Source: Clostridium_AD sp050717545
Lineage (GTDB): Bacteria > Bacillota > Clostridia > Clostridiales > Clostridiaceae
Direction of reading: 5' to 3'
NCBI RefSeq assembly: GCF_050717545.1
Contig: NZ_JBOITN010000038.1
Coordinates: forward strand, 1-64,000
Length of the DNA: 64,000 nt
The translations under genes were made by a program, and so were the position numbers. Numbering within the stretch: the first letter of the stretch is position 1; each line of letters begins with the position of its first letter. Of this stretch, positions 1 through 7,496 are shown in pieces. The notes under the pieces were generated by a model. The model ran no database searches. It was given only the letters and a program-made list of their open reading frames with translations, and was not told the origin of the DNA.

Positions 1-29
1 TCTTTTTCGGTAAATAATATTTTACTCAT
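1..29 (-). CDS. Possible 5' end of a leftward gene leaving the window
   Basis: An ATG (positions 29-27, complement) is preceded by a GGTGG ribosome site and, 25 bases further upstream, by a TATAAT box at 55-60 on the same strand. Nine codons are visible and read MSKILFTEK. That is too little for a family call. Some clostridial helix-turn-helix or IS-associated proteins begin in a similar way, but this is only an impression. The promoter plus ribosome site is the main support. Confidence 0.3.
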
Positions 30-176
30 TTGCCACCATCCAATCTATATATAAATTATACAAAAAAAGCACCTATAATCCAAACACTTTTTTTTCAAGT
101 GTCCTTCCTATAGGTACCATTATAAAACTCTATAGAGTTATACGCTACTTTTTTATATTTCAATAAAGAGTTAACT

Positions 177-440
177 TTATTCTTCACCAAATTTATTAGC
201 TACGATTAGTAATAATGCATCCATAGCTTCTTTTTCATCTACGCCTTCTGTAATAATTTTAATTTCTTCACCTTTTTTAAGTCCTAAACTCATTATGTTT
301 ATTATAGATTTTGCATTTGCGGTTCCGCTACCATGAACGATACTAACATTAGCTTTAAATTTACTTGCAGTTTTTACAAAAATTGAAGCTGGTCTTGCAT
401 GTAATCCTTGTTCATTCAATATTTTAACGATATTCTCCAT
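177..440 (-). CDS. ptsH: HPr phosphocarrier protein of the sugar phosphotransferase system
   Basis: This 87-residue protein is a full-length HPr. HPr accepts phosphate from PEP-phosphorylated Enzyme I on a histidine and passes it to sugar-specific EIIA domains in the cytoplasm. The active-site histidine is His14 in the GLHARPAS motif. Ser45, in AKSIINIMSLGL, corresponds to the Ser46 regulatory site that HPr kinase/phosphorylase modifies in Firmicutes for CcpA-dependent catabolite repression. A strong AGGAGG site lies 7-8 bases before the ATG. It stands alone: ptsI is not adjacent, which is common in clostridia. The assignment to HPr rather than the Crh paralogue rests on the retained His. Confidence 0.95.
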   Translation of the reverse strand: MENIVKILNEQGLHARPASIFVKTASKFKANVSIVHGSGTANAKSIINIMSLGLKKGEEIKIITEGVDEKEAMDALLLIVANKFGEE

Positions 441-454
441 TGATAAAACCTCCT

Positions 455-755
455 AGAATTTAGATATTTAATTAGTTCTTATAGCCTTTATGATATCCTT
501 AAAACACCTAAAAATACCTAATTTTAATGACAATTGTTATAACTGTAATAATTTAGTTTAAAAGGAACAAGATGTAAACCTTTTACAATATTTAAATTTA
601 TATTACTTAAATAGTATAACATAAATTCATCTCATTTAATTGTGATTTATTTATAATTAACTTGATTATTTTTAATTATTTTAAGTATATTTATTATAAG
701 CTATTAAAATTTTATTGTTTACTATCATTATTTATTGTTTTACTTTACTATATAA
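455..755. other. AT-rich gap with no recognised gene
   Basis: This 300-base stretch lies between the leftward HPr gene and a truncated HAD fragment. It is very AT-rich and has no coding frame with a ribosome site. It should hold the HPr promoter on the minus strand, but I could not pick a convincing -35/-10 pair. It may also contain the degraded remainder of the HAD gene, which I cannot recognise in translation. Confidence 0.4.
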
Positions 756-944
756 TTAAAACAAAATGAAATTATTTGTATAGGAGATTCAGGAAACGAT
801 AAGCAAATGATCGAATATGCAGGACTTGGGTTTGCTATGGGAAATGCATTTCCAGAAATCAAGGAGATTACTGATTACGTAACTTTAACAAATGAAGAGA
901 ATGGAGTTGCGTGCGTTATAAATAAGTTTATATTGGGAGAGTAG
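756..944 (+). pseudogene. C-terminal remnant of a Cof-type HAD phosphatase
   Basis: One frame with no start codon reads through about 62 residues to a TAG at 942-944. It contains the conserved C-terminal block of the Cof/YidA branch (HAD-IIB) of sugar-phosphate phosphatases: ICIGDSGNDKQMIEYAG, then GFAMGNA, an acidic-Lys turn, DYVT, and NEENGVA. In the family this segment carries motif IV (GDxxND), which holds the catalytic Mg2+. The nucleophile DxDGT motif and the cap domain, about 200 residues, are missing. An in-frame TAA at 753-755 closes the frame upstream. The remnant therefore cannot be active and marks a deletion or rearrangement next to HPr. Confidence 0.85.
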
Positions 945-1002
945 TTAGCTTGAAAAAAAATATTTTTAGGGTTATTATATATTACTAAGGAAGGATGATA
1001 AT

Positions 1003-2055
1003 ATGAAAAAAATAAATTTTGCAATAGTAGGTTATGGTGGTATAGCGAGAACTCATGCATTGGGAGTTTATGATGCTAACTTAAAATTTTCACTTGGATA
1101 TGAATTAAATTTAAAATATATAGTAACTAGAAAACCGGCTAAATTTCCTGTAAGCGGTGTAAAAAATGTTACTGACATTTACGAAGTGCTTAAGGATGAA
1201 GAAATTGATTTTATAGATATATGTACTCCAAATGATTCTCATTTTGATATTGTAAAAAAAGCAGTGAAATATGGTAAAGCGATCTATTGTGAAAAACCAC
1301 TGGCGGCGAATGTTAAAGACGCTACGACGATGGTTAATTTAGTTAAGGAAAATAATATAATGAATTCTGTAGCTTTAGTTTATAGATTTATGCCAGCACT
1401 TGCCTTATTAAAATGGGAACTTGCTAGCGGGGGTATAGGAAAAGTTATAGATTTTAAGGTGAGAACTTATCATGACAGTTATTTAAATGAGAAGAAAAAG
1501 GACACTTGGAGGACCAGAAAAAATTCTGGAGGGGGAGCACTACTTGATTTAGGGGTTCACTTAATTGACATGATACAATTTACTATGGGTGATATAGAGG
1601 AGGTAGAGGCAAAAACTAGGATTTATTTTGAAGATAGATCAGAAGTTGATGAAATTGCTAGTTGTGATTTCATTTTAAAAGATGGAGTCCGTGGAAGCCT
1701 TGAGGTTTCAAGAGTTTTCACTGAGAGGGAACAAACAGACGATTACGTAGTTTATGGCAGCGGTGGTAGCATAAAAATTAATTTCAATAATCCTTATGAA
1801 ATTGAAATATATGATTACAAAACAAATTCAACTATGATAAAAAATGTACCAGCAGGGGATGAATTATTAAAATATTATGCTGATAAAAGAAACTCATTAG
1901 GTTTTTTCCAAAATTGCCATACATCATCTATTATAAATTTTGCAAATAAGATTTTTAACAAGAAAGATTCTAATGAATGCACAGAGGGTAGTGAGGCAGA
2001 TTTTGAGGATGCACTAAAATGTCAGAGAATAATTGATAAAGTGTATAAGAGGTAA
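1003..2055 (+). CDS. Gfo/Idh/MocA-family NAD(P)-dependent oxidoreductase
   Basis: The 350-residue protein has the family layout. An N-terminal Rossmann fold carries GYGGIA at residues 10-15, and the diagnostic EKP tripeptide is at 97-99 (YCEKPLAAN). A C-terminal alpha/beta domain includes GGGALLDLGVHLID at roughly 175-190, where the catalytic Asp/His pair normally sits. Members oxidise or reduce sugars, inositols or sugar nucleotides; the substrate cannot be read from sequence. The ATG has an AAGGAAGG site about 8 bases upstream. It appears to be a single-gene unit, with no transporter or sugar operon beside it. Confidence 0.85.
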   Translation: MKKINFAIVGYGGIARTHALGVYDANLKFSLGYELNLKYIVTRKPAKFPVSGVKNVTDIYEVLKDEEIDFIDICTPNDSHFDIVKKAVKYGKAIYCEKPLAANVKDATTMVNLVKENNIMNSVALVYRFMPALALLKWELASGGIGKVIDFKVRTYHDSYLNEKKKDTWRTRKNSGGGALLDLGVHLIDMIQFTMGDIEEVEAKTRIYFEDRSEVDEIASCDFILKDGVRGSLEVSRVFTEREQTDDYVVYGSGGSIKINFNNPYEIEIYDYKTNSTMIKNVPAGDELLKYYADKRNSLGFFQNCHTSSIINFANKIFNKKDSNECTEGSEADFEDALKCQRIIDKVYKR

Positions 2056-2117
2056 TATGAAATGAAAAAAGAGGGCAAGTGTTCCACGATTTAATTTACA
2101 TAAATGCTATATAAAAA

Positions 2118-2200
2118 TTTCCTAGAATACTTGGCTACGCTTAAACAGATTATCATTTAATACTACGATAGAATTAAAAATCCTAGGAAAAAATCTGTTT
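2118..2200 (+). other. Interleaved inverted repeats upstream of glnS
   Basis: Two inverted-repeat pairs interlock in the 213-base gap before glnS. TTTCCTAG at 2118-2125 pairs with CTAGGAAA at 2183-2190, and AAACAGATT at 2143-2151 pairs with AATCTGTTT at 2192-2200. The order A-B-A'-B' is that of an H-type pseudoknot. No T-box sequence (TGGAACCGCG) is present. It could be a leader structure for glnS, a decayed insertion, or chance in AT-rich DNA. Confidence 0.3.
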
Positions 2201-2268
2201 TTGTGATATATTTATTAGAATATAGGGAAAACTTACAAATAAGCTAGATTAAAAGGAAGGTAGCAAAT

Positions 2269-3927
2269 ATGGAAAATATAACCAATTCATCAAACTTTAT
2301 AAAAAATATTGTTACAGAAGATATAGAGAGTGGAAAACATAAAAAAATTATAACAAGGTTTCCACCTGAGCCAAACGGATATTTGCATATTGGACATGCA
2401 AAATCAATTATTTTAAACTTTGAATTAGCGGATCAATTTGGAGGTAAGACAAATCTGCGTTTTGATGACACTAATCCAGCAAAAGAAGACAAAGAATTTG
2501 TGGCTTCCATAGAAGAAGACGTTAGATGGCTAGGGTACGAATGGGATAATTTATATTTTGCATCAAACTATTTCGATGAGATGTATAAGCGCGCAGAATT
2601 ATTAATTAGAAAAGGTAAAGCTTATGTCTGTGATTTAACAGCTGAAGAGATGAAGGAGTACAGAGGTACTTTAAGAGAGCCTGGCAAAGTTAGTCCATAC
2701 ATAAATAGAACTGCCCAAGAAAACTTAGACTTATTTGATCGTATGAGAAAAGGTGAGTTCAAAGATGGCGAAAAAGTTTTAAGAGCTAAAATTGATATGA
2801 ATTCTCCTAATATGAATATGAGAGATCCAATAATTTATCGTATATCTCACGCTGTGCATCATAATACAGGAGATAAATGGTGTATTTATCCTATGTATGA
2901 TTATGCTCATCCATTAGAAGATGCAATTGAAGGGATAACTCATTCAATATGTACTCTAGAATTTGAGGATCATCGGCCACTATATGATTGGGTTGTAGAA
3001 AACTGTGAAATGGAAAGCATACCAAGACAAATAGAGTTCGCAAGACTTAATATAACAAATACTGTAATGAGTAAAAGGAATCTTAAGCAATTAGTAGATG
3101 ATGAAATCGTTGATGGTTGGGATGATCCACGTATGCCAACTGTAGCGGGACTTCGCAGGAGAGGTTATACTCCAGAATCTATACGCAATTTTTGCAGAGA
3201 AATTGGAGTTGCAAAATCTAGTAGTACAGTAGATGCTCAGCTACTCGAGCATTTTATAAGAGAAGATCTAAGCCCTAAAACGCTTAGAACTATGGCAGTT
3301 ATAAGGCCACTCAAAGTAGTTATTACAAATTATCCAGAAACTCAAGTGGAAATGCTTGAAATTGAGAATAATCAAGACGACCCATCAATGGGAACTCGTC
3401 AAGTTTCATTCTCAAGAGAGATATATATAGAACAAGAAGATTTCATGGAAAACCCTCCAAAGAAATATTTCAGGTTGTTTGTAGGAAATGAAGTAAGGCT
3501 CAAGGGCGCATACTTTATAAAATGTAATGAAATGATTAAAGATGAAGATGGAAATGTATGCGAAATTCATTGTACTTATGATAAAGAGACTAAGAGTGGC
3601 AGTGGATTTACAGGTAGAAAAGTTAAAGGTACAATTCATTTTGTAGATGCAGTAAATGCATTGCCAGCAGAGTTTAGATTATATGAACCATTAATTTTGG
3701 ACGAAAAACAAGAAGAGGGAAAAACTTTTTTAGATCAAATAAACCCAGATTCAATTGAGATTTTGCAAGGGTTTGTTGAGCCTAATATGAAAGAATCAAA
3801 ATCTGGTGATAGTTTCCAATTTTTCAGACATGGATATTTTAATGTAGATTCTAAATACGCAACAAATGATAAATTAGTGTTTAATAGAATAGTATCATTA
3901 AAAAGTTCATTTAAAATCAAAAAATAA
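2269..3927 (+). CDS. glnS: Glutaminyl-tRNA synthetase
   Basis: This 552-residue class I aminoacyl-tRNA synthetase attaches glutamine to tRNA-Gln. The ATP-binding HIGH motif is at residues 40-43, within PEPNGYLHIGHAKS. The KMSKS-type loop reads MSKR at 267-270. The C-terminal anticodon-binding beta-barrels run from about residue 340. Length matches bacterial GlnRS (about 550). The distinction from GluRS rests on the PPEPNGYLHIGHAKS signature and the GlnRS-type beta-barrel C-terminus. The ATG has AAGGAAGG upstream. A perfect palindromic terminator follows immediately. Many Gram-positives lack GlnRS and use the transamidation route, so its presence here is informative. Confidence 0.95.
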   Translation: MENITNSSNFIKNIVTEDIESGKHKKIITRFPPEPNGYLHIGHAKSIILNFELADQFGGKTNLRFDDTNPAKEDKEFVASIEEDVRWLGYEWDNLYFASNYFDEMYKRAELLIRKGKAYVCDLTAEEMKEYRGTLREPGKVSPYINRTAQENLDLFDRMRKGEFKDGEKVLRAKIDMNSPNMNMRDPIIYRISHAVHHNTGDKWCIYPMYDYAHPLEDAIEGITHSICTLEFEDHRPLYDWVVENCEMESIPRQIEFARLNITNTVMSKRNLKQLVDDEIVDGWDDPRMPTVAGLRRRGYTPESIRNFCREIGVAKSSSTVDAQLLEHFIREDLSPKTLRTMAVIRPLKVVITNYPETQVEMLEIENNQDDPSMGTRQVSFSREIYIEQEDFMENPPKKYFRLFVGNEVRLKGAYFIKCNEMIKDEDGNVCEIHCTYDKETKSGSGFTGRKVKGTIHFVDAVNALPAEFRLYEPLILDEKQEEGKTFLDQINPDSIEILQGFVEPNMKESKSGDSFQFFRHGYFNVDSKYATNDKLVFNRIVSLKSSFKIKK

Positions 3928-3934
3928 AAAAGAT

Positions 3935-3973
3935 AATAGCGTATTAATTATATATAATTAATACGCTATTTTT
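3935..3973 (+). terminator. Rho-independent terminator of glnS
   Basis: AATAGCGTATTAATTATA at 3935-3952 is followed directly by its exact reverse complement at 3953-3970, then by TTT. It lies 8 bases after the glnS stop codon. Confidence 0.85.
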
Positions 3974-4037
3974 AGTTGGTAAACTATGGATTATGTATAA
4001 TATTGAATAACGAATTTAAGGATACAGAACATAATTT

Positions 4038-4065
4038 AAGACTTATTTTGGTAAGTCTTCTTTTT
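4038..4065 (+). terminator. Terminator-like hairpin without an obvious upstream gene
   Basis: AAGACTTA at 4038-4045 pairs with TAAGTCTT at 4052-4059 across a 6-base loop and is followed by CTTTTT. No credible gene lies between the glnS terminator and this hairpin. It may back up the glnS terminator, end a small RNA, or be left over from a deleted gene. Confidence 0.6.
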
Positions 4066-4153
4066 ATGTTATATAATATAATATATATTCGTTACAAAGT
4101 ATATAATATGAATTTTATGAAAAATAATTATTTGATAATATTAATAAAAAATG

Positions 4154-4204
4154 TTGACAAATAAATACGAAGGTAATATATTATCTTTATAGGTAACGTG
4201 TTAC
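4154..4204 (+). promoter_or_regulatory. Consensus sigma-A promoter with two operator-like dyads
   Basis: TTGACA at 4154-4159 and TATATT at 4177-4182 are separated by exactly 17 bases. A dyad, GTAATATATTATC (4173-4185), overlaps the -10 box. A second, GTAAC-GT-GTTAC (4193-4204), sits exactly 20 bases downstream, about two helical turns. This layout is typical of autorepressed MarR-type promoters. The downstream MarR gene is broken. Confidence 0.7.
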
Positions 4205-4248
4205 TTATATGTGAAGTATATTATAAGTATAGAGGAAGGAAGTTAATT

Positions 4249-4392
4249 ATGAGTAAGGTTGAGAAGATGAGTGATAGGCAATATTTATTTGGAATGATTT
4301 TCATAGTGGCTAACAGAGTGGATACTATGCTTGAAAGAGAATTTAAACGATTTTCTTCTAGTTTCTGTTTTCTATGCTTCAAAAGGAAATAA
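4249..4392 (+). pseudogene. N-terminal fragment of a MarR-family regulator
   Basis: The frame starts with an ATG after GAGGAAGG and encodes MSKVEKMSDRQYLFG, then MIFIVANRVDTMLERE and FKRF. This resembles the first helix of clostridial MarR-type proteins (YLxGxIFxxANxxxxxxE). After about 35 residues it loses all resemblance and stops at codon 48. The winged helix and dimerisation helices are absent. The break coincides with the point where a membrane-protein fragment begins in another frame, so a single deletion probably joined the two genes. The truncated peptide should not bind DNA. Confidence 0.65.
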
Positions 4393-4900
4393 AACATTAT
4401 CTATTTTTTCGGCACTTATTTTTTTTGTTAAAAACATTAATGTAGACTTTAAAAATTGGTTTACGCAAAAAACACCAACTAAAACAATTGGGATTTTTTT
4501 ATTCATAGTAGCTTCCATGTTCACTGCTATGTGGCTCGCGGGTTCCCTTCCCGCAGCTTTAACTAATACAGCACCAGAGAACATAATAAAGGACAATTTA
4601 TTTACAAGTCCGGTTCAGGTTTTGGACTTTTCTTTTTACTTGCCATTAATGTTTATTTCTTCTGTCATGGTGTTTAAAAAGAAAACACTGGGGTATATTC
4701 TTGCACCAATGATGCTAGTTTTTACGATATTAACCAATGTGAATATTATCTGTTTAACCGTTATTACAATGCAAAGGACCTCTTCTAATAGTATATTAAT
4801 GATAATCGCATTTTGTATATTTGCATTTATTTGTATATGGTTTTTATATTTATTCCTTAAAAATATTTCAGATAGTTCACAAAACGCGGAAAGTTTATAA
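4352..4900 (+). pseudogene. 5'-truncated multi-helix membrane protein
   Basis: About 180 residues of a hydrophobic protein, with no proper start codon; the only upstream initiator in frame is a TTG inside the MarR fragment with no ribosome site. Visible segments are a hydrophobic stretch at the truncated N-terminus, a KTIGIFLFIVASMF helix, an extracytoplasmic loop with PENIIKDN and SPVQVLDFSFYLPL, a FISSVMVF helix, then two more helices. This resembles the C-terminal two-thirds of an uncharacterised clostridial/bacillar integral membrane family of around 280 residues. Family name not recognised. The N-terminal helices were lost in the fusion with the MarR fragment. Confidence 0.6.
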
Positions 4901-4909
4901 AAATATAAA

Positions 4910-4942
4910 TTAAGGGAAGCTCAAATTTTGAGCTTCCCTTAA
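4910..4942. terminator. Bidirectional terminator between membrane pseudogene and thrS
   Basis: TAAGGGAAGCTCAAA at 4911-4925 pairs with TTTGAGCTTCCCTTA at 4927-4941. A-rich and T-rich flanks on the two sides allow it to serve both the rightward pseudogene and the leftward thrS, which ends 10 bases away. Confidence 0.8.
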
Positions 4943-4952
4943 AAATGTTTTC

Positions 4953-6890
4953 TTATAATAATTTAGTTTCGATTTCTTCATTGATTCTTGTAATAAATGA
5001 TTCTAGGGCAATGGCACCTTCATCATCATTTCTACGGCTTCTAACAGAAACTTCACCTAGTGCTGCTTCTTTTTCACCAACTATTAGTAGGAAAGGAGCT
5101 CTTTGATTGCGAGCTTCACGAATTTTATATCCAATTTTTTCTGCCCTAAAGTCAGCCTCTACTCTAATTTTTGACTCTTTTAATTTAGCTACTACCTCTT
5201 GTGCATAGTCATGATATTTTTCGGAAATAGGTAATACTTTAACTTGTAGTGGTGCAAGCCAAGTTGGGAAAGCACCAGCATATTTTTCTATAAGCATTGC
5301 AAGTGTTCTTTCATAACAACCAATAGAAGTTCTATGGATAACATAAGGACGTTTTTTAACTCCGTCTTTATCAATATAACTCATGTTAAATCTATCTGGT
5401 AATTGGAAGTCAATTTGCACTGTAATTATAGTATCTTCTTTACCGTAAACATTTTTGAACTGTAGGTCAAGCTTAGGGCCGTAGAAAGCAGCTTCGCCAA
5501 TAGCTTCTTTATAGTCTATTTTAAGATCATCTAGTATAACTTTCATTTTAGATTCAGTTAGTGCCCAAGCTTCTGGGTTATCAATATATTTTTCCCTATT
5601 ATTAGGGTCCCATTTAGAAAATCTGAAACTGATATCATCTTCAATTCCAAATGTTTTCAGCATAAAGTGAATTAAATCAACAACACCTTTGAATTCGTCT
5701 TCTAATTGCTCAGCAGTTACAACCAAATGACCCTCCGAAATAGTGAACTGACGTACTCTTGTAAGGCCATGCATTTCACCAGAGGACTCATTTCTAAATA
5801 ATGTTGAAGTTTCTGCATATCTAATTGGAAGATCGCGGTAACTTTTTTGATCTGCATTATAAATTGTAAATTGGAATGGACATGTCATAGGTCTAAGTGC
5901 CATAATGTCCTCGCCCTTAGATTCATCTCCAAGGACAAACATTCCATCTTTATAATGATCCCAATGACCAGATACTTTATATAGCTCGCTTTTAGCCATT
6001 AGTGGAGTTTTAGTTAAGACATATCCTCTTTTTTCTTCCTCATCTTCAACAAAACGTTGTAATAACTGAATTACCTTTGCACCATTCGGCATAAGAAGAG
6101 GTAATCCTTGACCTATCATTTCTGATGTAGTAAAGAACTTGAGCTCACGTCCAAGTTTGTTATGATCTCTCTTCTTAGCATCTTCCATTTTCTCGATATG
6201 AGCATCTAAATCTGATTTTTTAGTGAAGGCAGTTCCATATATACGGCTGAGCATTTTGTTTTTCTCATTACCTCTCCAGTAAGCTCCAGCAACTTGAGTA
6301 AGTTTAAATGCTTTCACATATTTTGTAGACATTAAATGTGGGCCTGCGCAAAGGTCTGTAAATTCACCATGTTTGTAGAACGATAAAGATGTGTCATTTG
6401 GCAAATCTTCAATTAATTGAACTTTGAAATTTTCATCCCGTTCTCCCATAAAAGCAATGGCTTCAGCTCTTGAGAGCTCAAATCTTTCTATTGGTAAATT
6501 TTCTTTAACAATTTTCTTCATCTCCGCTTCAATTAGTTTAATGTCATCGGCTGAGAAAGAATCCTGCTTATCAAAATCATAATAGAAACCATCGTCGATT
6601 GCTGGTCCAATGGCAAGTTTTGCAGCAGGAAATAATCTTTTTACTGCTTGAGCTAAAATATGACAAGCTGTATGCCTAAAGGCTTTTTTACCTTCTTCGC
6701 TGTCAAAAGTTAATATACTAACATCGCAGTCCTCATTTACAACGTATCGTAAATCTTGGACTTTACCATTAACTGTTCCAGCACAAGCAACTCTTGCAAG
6801 TCCCTCGCTAATATCTTTAGCAATTTCAAATACAGTCATTTCTGATTCATAGCACTTAATTGAACCATCTTTTAATTTAATATTAATCAT
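4953..6890 (-). CDS. thrS: Threonyl-tRNA synthetase
   Basis: A 645-residue class II synthetase that charges tRNA-Thr. Domains in order are TGS (about 1-62), the editing/SAD domain with His73-x3-His77 and the later CAGPHL motif, the class II catalytic core (about 240-535) with the Cys of MTCPFQ and the His of VIHRTSIG as zinc ligands, and the C-terminal anticodon-binding domain (PLQVKVLPI onward). Length matches the bacterial family. Expression should be controlled by the T-box leader immediately upstream: uncharged tRNA-Thr stabilises the antiterminator. The gene is monocistronic, ending at the bidirectional hairpin. Confidence 0.97.
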   Translation of the reverse strand: MINIKLKDGSIKCYESEMTVFEIAKDISEGLARVACAGTVNGKVQDLRYVVNEDCDVSILTFDSEEGKKAFRHTACHILAQAVKRLFPAAKLAIGPAIDDGFYYDFDKQDSFSADDIKLIEAEMKKIVKENLPIERFELSRAEAIAFMGERDENFKVQLIEDLPNDTSLSFYKHGEFTDLCAGPHLMSTKYVKAFKLTQVAGAYWRGNEKNKMLSRIYGTAFTKKSDLDAHIEKMEDAKKRDHNKLGRELKFFTTSEMIGQGLPLLMPNGAKVIQLLQRFVEDEEEKRGYVLTKTPLMAKSELYKVSGHWDHYKDGMFVLGDESKGEDIMALRPMTCPFQFTIYNADQKSYRDLPIRYAETSTLFRNESSGEMHGLTRVRQFTISEGHLVVTAEQLEDEFKGVVDLIHFMLKTFGIEDDISFRFSKWDPNNREKYIDNPEAWALTESKMKVILDDLKIDYKEAIGEAAFYGPKLDLQFKNVYGKEDTIITVQIDFQLPDRFNMSYIDKDGVKKRPYVIHRTSIGCYERTLAMLIEKYAGAFPTWLAPLQVKVLPISEKYHDYAQEVVAKLKESKIRVEADFRAEKIGYKIREARNQRAPFLLIVGEKEAALGEVSVRSRRNDDEGAIALESFITRINEEIETKLL

Positions 6891-7037
6891 GTGAATTACT
6901 CCTTTCGTTAATCTGGACTATTTAAATTTGAATTTATAAAATTAATAAGTTTGAAAATATTATTCACAAAGTATTGTGGATTTTTGAAATTATAAGCTAT
7001 TCTAAACTTTAGTTTATAAAATTTTATTTTATAAACT

Positions 7038-7282
7038 AAAAAAATCCCGTCCCAATTCTAGCTATAGAAAAGGGACGAGATTATAAATTCCCGCGGTTCC
7101 ACCCAAATTGTTTATTAAAATAAACCACTTAATAATTATAACGGAATTACCGGACTTTATTAGAATCACTCGGAGGTGGTCTTCGGATATGAACACTTAA
7201 GAATACTTCCAGCTAAGGTATTCCTTCTCTGTAAATGTTTCATGGCTTACTTTCCTCTTCATAGTATTAATTTATTATGTTA
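7038..7282 (-). promoter_or_regulatory. T-box riboswitch leader of thrS (Thr specifier)
   Basis: On the minus strand the leader carries the canonical T-box GGGTGGAACCGCG at 7104-7092. It is followed by a terminator hairpin built on CTCGTCCC (7079-7072) and GGGACGGG (7053-7046), with a run of T to 7038. Upstream, the 3' side of Stem I reads GAAGACCACCTCCGAGT. Its ACC at 7180-7178, followed by a purine, is the likely specifier and codes for threonine, which fits the downstream gene. The alternative antiterminator uses the T-box side of the terminator stem, as usual. Confidence 0.93.
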
Positions 7283-7288
7283 ACATTA

Positions 7289-7318
7289 ATTATAGCACTG
7301 TGAAAATAAAAATGTCAA
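7289..7318 (-). promoter_or_regulatory. thrS promoter
   Basis: On the minus strand, TTGACA (7318-7313) and TATAAT (7294-7289) are both perfect sigma-A boxes with an 18-base spacer. The start of transcription would fall around 7282, just before T-box Stem I. Confidence 0.88.
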
Positions 7319-7496
7319 GTTTGTAATTTAATATATATAAAAAATGTAAAATAGTTGGAAAGAAATAAATGTATATTCTTAAAAACTATTAATAAAAACA
7401 AAAAATGTACGATAAGTAAGAGTACGATACTAATGTTAAACATTTGATTTATAAATGCGATAGGGGGATTCTACGTGTGGGTGAGGATAAAAATAT

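Noticed and set aside
875..1060. 61-residue minus-strand frame
   Set aside because: Overlaps the HAD remnant and the oxidoreductase start; low-complexity translation.
2056..2268. T-box leader for glnS
   Set aside because: No TGGAACCGCG or terminator/antiterminator pair could be found.
3976..4164. Small rightward frame after glnS
   Set aside because: TTG start inside terminator-flanking DNA, no ribosome site, and a terminator-like hairpin cuts through it.
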